DNA of 6,605 nucleotides, taken from Flavobacteriales bacterium. Its GTDB lineage: Bacteria; Bacteroidota; Bacteroidia; Flavobacteriales_F; PHOS-HE28. This document shows positions 1 to 5,456 of this stretch, in pieces. The stretch spans positions 1 through 6,605 of the forward strand of contig JAGQVR010000158.1 in assembly GCA_020437875.1 (NCBI GenBank), in the 5' to 3' direction. Under the pieces are notes generated by a model, which saw only the letters and a program-made list of their open reading frames with translations, had not been told where the DNA came from and made no database searches. The stretch's first letter is position 1. The number at the start of each line of letters is the position of its first letter. Made by a program: the position numbers and the translations under genes.

Positions 1-603
1 CCGTGCAACGATGGCCAGTTGAACACGATCAATGATACCTGGACCGCGGACTGCCAGTGCGTGGGCATGCTGGCGCAGATCGACTGCGCGGGCAGCATCA
101 ACGGCACCGCCTTCATCGATGAGTGCGGGATCTGCGCGGGTGGCGACACCGGCGTCGAACCCAACGCGGATGTCGACTTCGATGGCCTGCAATCATGCGA
201 GGACAACTGCATCGACATGTTCAATCCCGCGCAAGGCGATTACGACGAGGATGGGATCGGAGATGCATGTGACAACTGTGTGTGGGTGTACAATCCGCTC
301 CAGTCCGATGCCAACGGCAATGGGGTGGGTGATGCCTGCGATGCCTTCGTGGGCCTCTCCGAGATCGCTCCGGCCGAGGTGTTCAGCCTGTTCCCGAATC
401 CGTCCCATGGTGCGGTGCAAGTACGATGTGCGATCCCTGTTGCGCGATCGCTCCGTTTCCACGATGCCCTTGGCGCGCTCGTCTTCGAGGCCCCATTGCG
501 GCAGCTGCTTGATCTGGAGCGTCTGTCCAGCGGGGTCTATGCGGTGTTGGTGCTCGATGCGGAAGGCAGACCGCTGGCACGAACAAGGCTCGTCCGTCAA
601 TGA
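1..603 (+). CDS. Secreted protein with thrombospondin type 3 repeats and T9SS C-terminal sorting domain (5'-truncated)
   Basis: The frame is open from base 1 to the TGA at 601-603, giving the last 200 residues of a protein that starts outside the window. Residues 1-51 are Cys-rich, with the motifs TADCQCVG and FIDECGICAGG; such segments are common as repeats in large Bacteroidota surface proteins. Residues 57-114 form thrombospondin type 3 repeats, with acidic loops DVDFDG, GDYDEDGIGDACDNC and DANGNGVGDACD that bind calcium in this family. Residues 128-200 form a type A sorting domain, with FPNPSHG near its start and LSSGVYAVLVL near its end, which sends proteins through the type IX system for surface attachment or release. 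The enzymatic or adhesive part, if any, lies upstream and cannot be judged. It is convergent with pfkA, 58 nt away. The fold and export call is firm; the function is unknown. Confidence 0.9.
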   Translation, partial: PCNDGQLNTINDTWTADCQCVGMLAQIDCAGSINGTAFIDECGICAGGDTGVEPNADVDFDGLQSCEDNCIDMFNPAQGDYDEDGIGDACDNCVWVYNPLQSDANGNGVGDACDAFVGLSEIAPAEVFSLFPNPSHGAVQVRCAIPVARSLRFHDALGALVFEAPLRQLLDLERLSSGVYAVLVLDAEGRPLARTRLVRQ

Positions 604-622
604 CGGGTCCGAAGTTGGTGAG

Positions 623-650
623 GGGCTTCCGGTGACGGGAGCCCTTTCTC
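623..650 (+). terminator. Probable intrinsic terminator after the thrombospondin-repeat gene
   Basis: The arms 623-630 (GGGCTTCC) and 637-644 (GGGAGCCC) pair over 8 bp with one T-G wobble and a 6-nt loop. A short pyrimidine run, TTTCTCCTT, follows on the plus strand. It lies 19 nt after the stop codon at 601-603. On the minus strand the same hairpin is not followed by a T run, so it fits the plus-strand gene better than pfkA, although it may slow both convergent transcripts. Confidence 0.5.
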
Positions 651-661
651 CTTCCGGTGGT

Positions 662-1648
662 TCAGGTCGCCAGTATCCGCAGCACTCGGAAGAGGTCGCG
701 GTCGAGCTCTCGACGGCCCTGGATGGCCTCCGCGAAGGGTGTGGCGGTCACCCTTCCACCGATCATGCCCATCATGCAGTTATGTTCACCGCGCAGGAGG
801 GCGTCAACGGCGGCGATGCCCAGCCGGCTTGAAAGCACGCGGTCCTGCACCGTGGGGGATCCGCCGCGCTGCACATGACCGATCACCGTGACGCGGATGT
901 CCTTGTCGGGTAGTTGTTCTTTCACGAGTTCGGCGATCTTGAACGCGCCACCCTCCGTCTCACCCTCGGCCACCACCACGATACTGCTGGCCTTCGCGCC
1001 GTCCGAACCTTTGATCGCTTTGATCAATTGGTCGAAGTGTTCCTCACGTTCGGGCACGAGCACGAACTCCGCACCAGCTGCCACGGCACAATCCAGGGCG
1101 ATGGCTCCGGAGTCCCGTCCCATCACCTCCACGAAGAACAGCCGGTCATGCGAGGAAGCCGTATCCCGGATCCGATCGATCGCTTCCACCGCGGTGTTGA
1201 TCGCTGTGTCATATCCGATGGACCGGTCGGTCCCGTTCAGGTCATTGTCGATGGTGCCCGGAAGCCCGACCGAGACCACCCCATGTTCCTGACGCAAGAC
1301 CTCCGCTCCGGTGAAGGTGCCGTTCCCACCGATGAGCACCAACGCGTCCACGCCGAGGTCACGAAGCACGGAAGCGGCCTTGGCGCGACCCTCCGACGTC
1401 ATGAACGCGGCGCTGCGTGCCGTACGGAGCATCGTGCCGCCGCGTTGGATGATGTTGCTCACATCCCGAGGTCCGAGCGGGCGGGAACGGCCGTTCACGA
1501 GGCCGTCGTACCCGCCGAGGAACCCGGTCACCTGAAGCCCATGCACATGTGCACTGCGCACCACCGCACGTATGGCCGCGTTCATCCCCGGACTATCACC
1601 GCCCGAGGTCAGCAGTCCGATGTGATGTGGCTTCACCCCATCGCTCAT
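662..1648 (-). CDS. pfkA: ATP-dependent 6-phosphofructokinase
   Basis: The product phosphorylates fructose 6-phosphate to fructose 1,6-bisphosphate in cytoplasmic glycolysis. It has 328 residues, close to the usual length of about 320. Visible motifs are TSGGDSPGMNAAIR (14-27, nucleotide loop), RGGTMLRTAR (69-78), GLPGTIDNDLNGTD (128-141, with the catalytic Thr-Asp-x-Asp), VEVMGRDSG (173-181, substrate site), VPER (198-201) and GHVQRGGSP near the C-terminus. Gly at 110 and 131 match the ATP-using type; pyrophosphate enzymes usually carry Asp and Lys there. Arg27 and Arg31 match the effector-site arginines of the E. coli enzyme. One oddity is Asn109 in GGNGT, where E. coli has the Mg-binding Asp103. 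The ATG at 1648 was chosen because homology begins just after it and it overlaps the upstream stop as ATGA. A longer in-frame start at 1708 would run into the upstream gene. No Shine-Dalgarno is evident, so translation probably depends on coupling. Confidence 0.95.
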   Translation of the reverse strand: MSDGVKPHHIGLLTSGGDSPGMNAAIRAVVRSAHVHGLQVTGFLGGYDGLVNGRSRPLGPRDVSNIIQRGGTMLRTARSAAFMTSEGRAKAASVLRDLGVDALVLIGGNGTFTGAEVLRQEHGVVSVGLPGTIDNDLNGTDRSIGYDTAINTAVEAIDRIRDTASSHDRLFFVEVMGRDSGAIALDCAVAAGAEFVLVPEREEHFDQLIKAIKGSDGAKASSIVVVAEGETEGGAFKIAELVKEQLPDKDIRVTVIGHVQRGGSPTVQDRVLSSRLGIAAVDALLRGEHNCMMGMIGGRVTATPFAEAIQGRRELDRDLFRVLRILAT

Positions 1649-2877
1649 TCGGCGATCACACGGCCGAGGAGTTGCATGCCCTCCAAGGTCGGAGCGGTGA
1701 GGTAGCACAGGTACGGACCCGGTGCAAGATGTTCACGCGCAATGGTGGACTGACCACCACCAACGACCGCACGGCGGCCGGCTTCACGTCCGGAGGGATC
1801 GATCAGGACAATGGTGCCTGAGCCATCCAGCATGGAGAGGTCGATGCGGAAATGGTCCTCGAAAAGGGTCGGGAAAGGCTGGCCGAAGATGCCCCCGGTG
1901 AGCTCTTCCACGGAGACGGTCGTGCTGGGCACACGATACGCATCAAGTGCACAGCCGATGTAGAGGTGGGTGGGCGAGGCGTGGAATTCCTCCTGGGCGA
2001 AGGTGTTCTGCGGGCTCAGACCATCGTTGTACGCCGCCCAGCTGGCACCGTTATCGGTGGAGCGGAAACAGCCGCTCGCTCCGGTCTTGGTGATCGCGTA
2101 GAACATACCGTCGTACCGGATCAGGTCGCTGCCCGCCGGGCAGTTGTTGGTCGGGTAACCGGTCGTCGCGGTCCAGGTCTGTCCGTTGTCGGTGGAACGT
2201 TGCGCACCGAAGGCACCGAGGATCACCAGCGCCCCGTTCTGGCCCTGGACGGCCTGAACGGTCCAGTTCGTCGTCCCCACCATCTGCCAGGAACCACCCA
2301 GGTCGGTGGAGCGCATCAAGCCCGTACTGGTGGCTGCGTACAGGTCACCGTTGTACTCGGCCAGCATGTTGACGGTCATGTTGCTCGCAAGCCCGGAGAA
2401 GGCCTGGAGCCAGGTCGCCCCATTGTCGAAGGTCCGGAAGACGCCGCCACTGTTCTGGCTGAGCTGGCCCGTGTATACCAGGAAGATCGCATCGTTGAAC
2501 GTGTGGATACGGTTGCAGTAGATCGTATTGCTCGAGGCGGGGAGGGTGCCGTTCACGCTCATCCAGCTTGCGCCATTATCCATCGACCGGTACACACCGG
2601 ATTCCGTTCCGCAGAACACAGCGGCGGAGTTGCTACCCACGGATTGCGCCATCACATTGGAGCCGGACAATGGTAGCCCGGTATTGGCGAGTGTCCAGCT
2701 GGCGCCTTCCGTTGTGCTCTTACGCACTCCGGCGGGCGGTGCGGCGATGTAGATGGCTCCACTCTTGGTGGTGATGCTCCGATTGGCCGAGCCGGCGTTC
2801 AAGGGGGTCCACTGACCGACGACCGGCAGGATCAGGAAGAACTGTGATGCGATCGCGAGCGTATTGATCAGGCGCAT
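1645..2877 (-). CDS. Secreted Asp-box (BNR/sortilin-like) beta-propeller protein with a divergent T9SS-type C-terminal domain
   Basis: This 410-residue protein begins with a signal peptide (about residues 1-21, hydrophobic core from L6 to V20, probable cut before Gln22). Six Asp-boxes of the form S/T-x-D-x-G-x-S/T-W start at residues 54, 98, 149, 190, 228 and 273, spaced 38-51 residues apart, as in sialidase and sortilin-type beta-propellers. In the first box Asp is replaced by Thr and Glu. Glycosidase catalytic residues cannot be assigned, so the fold suggests binding or display, not a known reaction. Residues from about 322 to 410 resemble a T9SS type A domain (IVLIDPSGREAG, LAPGPYLCYL), but the usual PNP motif is missing. 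The start at 2877 precedes a good signal peptide. An in-frame ATG at 2910 would put a promoter-like box inside the gene and displace the signal peptide. The stop overlaps the pfkA start. The export call is firm; the role is unknown. Confidence 0.85.
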   Translation of the reverse strand: MRLINTLAIASQFFLILPVVGQWTPLNAGSANRSITTKSGAIYIAAPPAGVRKSTTEGASWTLANTGLPLSGSNVMAQSVGSNSAAVFCGTESGVYRSMDNGASWMSVNGTLPASSNTIYCNRIHTFNDAIFLVYTGQLSQNSGGVFRTFDNGATWLQAFSGLASNMTVNMLAEYNGDLYAATSTGLMRSTDLGGSWQMVGTTNWTVQAVQGQNGALVILGAFGAQRSTDNGQTWTATTGYPTNNCPAGSDLIRYDGMFYAITKTGASGCFRSTDNGASWAAYNDGLSPQNTFAQEEFHASPTHLYIGCALDAYRVPSTTVSVEELTGGIFGQPFPTLFEDHFRIDLSMLDGSGTIVLIDPSGREAGRRAVVGGGQSTIAREHLAPGPYLCYLTAPTLEGMQLLGRVIAE

Positions 2878-2895
2878 GTATGCTTGTGTTTGGAA

Positions 2896-2903
2896 CAAAA
2901 ATA
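2896..2903 (-). promoter_or_regulatory. Bacteroidota -7 promoter element of the propeller-pfkA unit
   Basis: The minus strand reads TATTTTTG, an exact match to the Bacteroidota housekeeping-sigma consensus TAnnTTTG. It ends 18 nt upstream of the ATG at 2877, which would give a leader of roughly 10-15 nt. No clear TTTG-like -33 element is seen about 19 nt further upstream, so the call rests on one box. The short A/T run stands out in an otherwise GC-rich 87-nt gap after purE. Confidence 0.5.
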
Positions 2904-2926
2904 GCCCCATCGGTCGGAACCGTCCG

Positions 2927-2949
2927 GTCGACGCAGGGATGCGGTCGAC
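2927..2949 (-). other. Imperfect hairpin after purE
   Basis: The arms 2927-2935 and 2940-2949 share the palindromic GTCGAC plus GCA/TGC, with one bulged base and a 4-nt loop. It lies 15 nt downstream of the purE stop, between purE and the propeller promoter. No T run follows directly on the minus strand, so it may be a weak terminator, a 3'-end stabiliser, or chance in GC-rich DNA. If it does not terminate, purK-purE transcription could run on into the propeller gene and pfkA. Confidence 0.3.
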
Positions 2950-2964
2950 GACGCCGTGTCCGGG

Positions 2965-3468
2965 TCAGCGGTCGAAGTCGTTCGGGAATTGCTGACGCAG
3001 GGTCTGGATCCCGTCACGCACCTTGTCCTCCTGTTCCCCTTTGAATGCGGCGAGCCTGCTCGAAAGGTGCTCATCGGCCACGGCCAGGATCTGAACGGCC
3101 AGGATCCCCGCGTTGCGAGCGCCGTTCACCGCGACAGTGGCGACAGGGACCCCGTTGGGCATCTGCACGATGGAGAGCAAGGAGTCCCAACCATCGATGG
3201 AATTCCTCGACTTGATCGGAACGCCGATCACTGGAAGGGTGGTGAGCGCGGCCACCATCCCAGGCAGGTGGGCTGCTCCACCTGCGCCGGCGATGATCAC
3301 CTTGACACCACGGTCAGCCGCCCCCTTGGCGAAGGCGAACATGCGGTCCGGGGTGCGGTGCGCACTTACAACGGTCAATTCATACGGAACATCGAACTCC
3401 GACATCGTGTCCACAGCTTCGCGCATGACCTCCAGGTCACTGCGGCTTCCCATGATGATGCTTACCAT
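2965..3468 (-). CDS. purE: N5-carboxyaminoimidazole ribonucleotide mutase (class I PurE)
   Basis: The product moves the carboxyl group of N5-CAIR from nitrogen to carbon to give CAIR, a cytoplasmic step of de novo purine synthesis. It has 167 residues, as usual for the single-domain class I enzyme. Key motifs are GSRSD (7-11, phosphate and substrate binding), VVSAHRTPD (33-41) with the catalytic His37, and AGAGGAAHLPGM (60-71). Class II PurE, which uses CO2 without PurK, differs in these motifs, and the adjacent purK supports the mutase role. The ATG at 3468 lies 14 nt after the purK stop. It is preceded by AAGGGA at 3471-3476, the only Shine-Dalgarno-like sequence I noticed at a start in this window, with a short spacer. 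A longer in-frame start at 3522 would overlap purK and add a tail without homology. Confidence 0.96.
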   Translation of the reverse strand: MVSIIMGSRSDLEVMREAVDTMSEFDVPYELTVVSAHRTPDRMFAFAKGAADRGVKVIIAGAGGAAHLPGMVAALTTLPVIGVPIKSRNSIDGWDSLLSIVQMPNGVPVATVAVNGARNAGILAVQILAVADEHLSSRLAAFKGEQEDKVRDGIQTLRQQFPNDFDR

Positions 3469-3482
3469 TTTCCCTTGTTCAC

Positions 3483-4631
3483 TTAGGTGGTGGTGATCGG
3501 TCGGGCGGGCACGACACGGCAATGGGCTTTGACACTGGCAATGGCCCGGTCGAGCGCGTCATGCGTGCTGGCCACCACCGTCACATGTCCCATCTTTCGC
3601 CCATTCCGCGTCTCCTTCTTGCCGTAGAGGTGCGGGTAGGTGGCGGTGATCGCAAGGACCTTTTCCGCGCCCTCGATCACCGGGGTGCCCCGGCCGCCTT
3701 CCCCTACCAGGTTGATCATGGCCGCATGGCTTCGCAAAGCGGTGTCACCCAGCGGCCAGCCGAGGTATAGTCGCAACAACTGGTCGAACTGGGAACTTGC
3801 GCACGCCTCGATGGTATGGTGTCCGCTGTTGTGTGCACGGGGGGCGGTCTCGTTCACGAGCAGCTCTCCCGTCCGCGTCAGGAACAGCTCCACCGCGTAT
3901 ACACCTGGGGCATCGAAGGCGTCCGCCACACGCATCGCCAGGTCGCGGGCCTCCAATGCGACGTGCTCAGGTATGCGTGCCGGTGCCCGCAAGTGATCCA
4001 CAAGGTTGAGCCCCGGATCGAAGACCATCTCGACCGGGTCATAGGTGACCTGGTTTCCGTGGTCATCGCGAACCACGATCACAGCAAGTTCCATGTCCAC
4101 CTCCACTTGCTTCTCCAGTACGAATGGACCCTCGAAGGCTTCCGCGATCTCCGCCTCGGTGCGCAGTGCCATCACACCCTTGCCGTCATAACCACCCCTG
4201 CGTGATTTCAGGAAGCCGGGTAGAAGGTCGACATGTGCATGCAACTGGTCTCGTGAATCAACGAGGGCGAAGGGTGATGTCGGGATGCCGTGGTCCTGAT
4301 AGAACCGTTTCTGATGCCCCTTGTCCTGGATGATCCGGAGCACATCGGGATCCGGGATGACACGTTTGCCCATCGCCTTGAGCTGTTGCATGGCGGGCAC
4401 GGATACGTGCTCGATCTCGATCCCGATCACATCGGCGTTCCGGGCATGCTCCATGATCGCATGCTCATCGAGCAGATCACCGGTCCTGAACTCCGAGGCG
4501 ATGGGGGAGCAGGGGGCCTCCGGATCCGGGTCGATCACCGCCACATGCACGGGATAGCGCAAGGCATTCTCGATGAACATGCGCCCCAACTGGCCGCCGC
4601 CGAGCAGGGCGATGGTGGGGAGGGTGCTCAT
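3483..4631 (-). CDS. purK: N5-carboxyaminoimidazole ribonucleotide synthase (ATP-grasp)
   Basis: The product uses ATP and bicarbonate to convert AIR to N5-CAIR, the substrate of PurE. It has 382 residues, within the family range. The N-terminal nucleotide-fold motif is LLGGGQLGRM (9-18). The ATP-grasp core shows LKSRRGGYDGKG (141-152), VLEKQVEVDMELAV (171-184), and the metal-binding VELF (247-250) and LLVNETAPRAHNSGHHT (257-273). The C-terminal lobe includes YGKKETRNGRKMGHV (336-350). The ATG at 4631 is preferred; the in-frame TTG at 4640 lies inside the promoter-like box. It is followed by purE after 14 nt with no terminator between them, so the two are almost certainly cotranscribed. The order purK-purE is the reverse of the E. 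coli purEK operon. No key residue appears to be missing. Confidence 0.96.
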   Translation of the reverse strand: MSTLPTIALLGGGQLGRMFIENALRYPVHVAVIDPDPEAPCSPIASEFRTGDLLDEHAIMEHARNADVIGIEIEHVSVPAMQQLKAMGKRVIPDPDVLRIIQDKGHQKRFYQDHGIPTSPFALVDSRDQLHAHVDLLPGFLKSRRGGYDGKGVMALRTEAEIAEAFEGPFVLEKQVEVDMELAVIVVRDDHGNQVTYDPVEMVFDPGLNLVDHLRAPARIPEHVALEARDLAMRVADAFDAPGVYAVELFLTRTGELLVNETAPRAHNSGHHTIEACASSQFDQLLRLYLGWPLGDTALRSHAAMINLVGEGGRGTPVIEGAEKVLAITATYPHLYGKKETRNGRKMGHVTVVASTHDALDRAIASVKAHCRVVPARPITTT

Positions 4632-4637
4632 GACGGC

Positions 4638-4645
4638 CAAAGATA
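4638..4645 (-). promoter_or_regulatory. Bacteroidota -7 promoter element of purK-purE
   Basis: The minus strand reads TATCTTTG, an exact match to TAnnTTTG. It ends only 6 nt before the purK ATG at 4631. Transcription in this phylum usually starts a few bases after this box, so the transcript would begin at or within a few bases of the ATG. A convincing -33 element is not visible. The box lies in the 58-nt gap after the outer-membrane protein gene. Confidence 0.5.
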
Positions 4646-4689
4646 GCCGCTACCATCTGGCGGTCGCTTGGCGGCCGAAAGGCGGGGCG

Positions 4690-5298
4690 TCAAGGGCGCC
4701 GACGGGTGTAAGAGCGCCTGAACTGGACGAAACGGTAGCCGATGGTGAACTGGACCGACCGGTTCTTGGCGAACAAGGCGTCGTCATCACCGTGGAAGCG
4801 GGTCGTTGCGCTATACAGGCGCAAGCTCAGATCGACCCCGTGCTGGAAGCCCATGCCAACACCACCAACGAATCCCATGTCCAGGTTCTCGTAGCGGTCG
4901 GTCACGTCCAGATCGCCCTCGCTACCGGTCACCCGCGCGGATAGTGGCTTCCCGAATTGGAAACCGGCGGCCAGGTTGAAGCCGTTCGTGATGAAGTACT
5001 TGAAGGTGACCGGAGCGTGGATGTAGAGGCTCCGCTCCGTGTAGGCGTCGCCGTCCGGTTCGATCCATCCGGTGCCCATCGTGGATACCGATATCTCCGG
5101 CTGTATCTCCACTTTGGGGGCGATGCCCCAGGGAGCGTACAGACCGGCGGTGACCCCGGTGATCGGAACGGTCCGGACAAGGATGGCGTGGGCGGTGGTG
5201 GCCTGGATCCCACCCTTGATGCCAATGCCGGAGTATTGGGCCCGCGTGGTCGCACCGATGGCCAGTAAGGCGATGAACACGGTGCTTCGGATATACAT
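4690..5298 (-). CDS. Outer-membrane beta-barrel protein (OMP_b-brl_2-like, porin-family)
   Basis: This 202-residue protein has a signal peptide (hydrophobic core V7-A16, probable cut after TRA at residue 20) and then alternating polar and apolar stretches typical of an 8-10 strand barrel. Stretches such as SLYIHAPVTFKYFITNGFNL (90-109), AAGFQFGKPLSA (110-121) and SVQFTIGYRFVQF (181-193) resemble the small barrel family widespread in Bacteroidota, where the first reads like 'leiP..lKyy...gfn' and the last is the closing strand ending in an aromatic residue. A basic tail, RRSYTRRRP, follows the closing strand. The ATG at 5298 was chosen because it starts the signal peptide; the in-frame GTG at 5319 adds seven polar residues. 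A strong terminator lies upstream, so it should have its own promoter, which I cannot identify. Whether it is a channel, a ligand binder or structural is not visible. Confidence 0.85.
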   Translation of the reverse strand: MYIRSTVFIALLAIGATTRAQYSGIGIKGGIQATTAHAILVRTVPITGVTAGLYAPWGIAPKVEIQPEISVSTMGTGWIEPDGDAYTERSLYIHAPVTFKYFITNGFNLAAGFQFGKPLSARVTGSEGDLDVTDRYENLDMGFVGGVGMGFQHGVDLSLRLYSATTRFHGDDDALFAKNRSVQFTIGYRFVQFRRSYTRRRP

Positions 5299-5401
5299 GG
5301 TCGTATTGCTTGGTCGCACACATGAACGGGGATCAGGTGTACCGGGTTCCGTAAAAGGCTCGATTTTCGACCGGATTTCATTCCAGGTCCGATGAGCCCA
5401 T

Positions 5402-5439
5402 AAAAAGAAAAGACCAACACCAGATGGTGTTGGTCTTTT
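5402..5439 (-). terminator. Strong intrinsic terminator after the GEVED-repeat gene
   Basis: The arms 5408-5421 and 5426-5439 are perfect 14-bp complements around the 4-nt loop AGAT. On the minus strand the right end reads GGTCTTTTCTTTTTA, so an almost unbroken T run follows the stem. It starts 17 nt after the stop codon at 5457-5459. The plus strand has only TTTT then C, so the structure works mainly for the minus-strand gene. It isolates the downstream outer-membrane protein gene from read-through. Confidence 0.9.
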
Positions 5440-5456
5440 CAGCAGTTCGTATCAGC

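Noticed and set aside
626..659. 9-bp direct repeat CTTCCGGTG in the gap between the first gene and pfkA
   Set aside because: It is too short and isolated to indicate an attachment site or mobile-element duplication; one copy is part of the terminator stem and loop.
32..832. Overlapping plus-strand frame through the first gene and into the pfkA 3' end
   Set aside because: The translation is Ser/Arg/Pro-rich low-complexity, and it crosses two real genes and a terminator. The in-frame thrombospondin and sorting motifs lie in the other frame.
914..1705. Long plus-strand open frame opposite pfkA
   Set aside because: It lies antisense to a gene with full phosphofructokinase motifs; its translation is His/Arg-rich with no recognisable domain. 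Long antisense frames are expected in GC-rich coding DNA.
1852..2676. Plus-strand open frame of 274 codons opposite the propeller gene
   Set aside because: The opposite strand codes a signal peptide and six Asp-boxes. The apparent repeats in this frame are mirror images of the Asp-box codons.
5357..5372. Short hairpin in the leader region upstream of the outer-membrane protein gene
   Set aside because: The stem is only about six pairs with a bulge and a 3-nt loop, with no match to a riboswitch or operator that I recognise.
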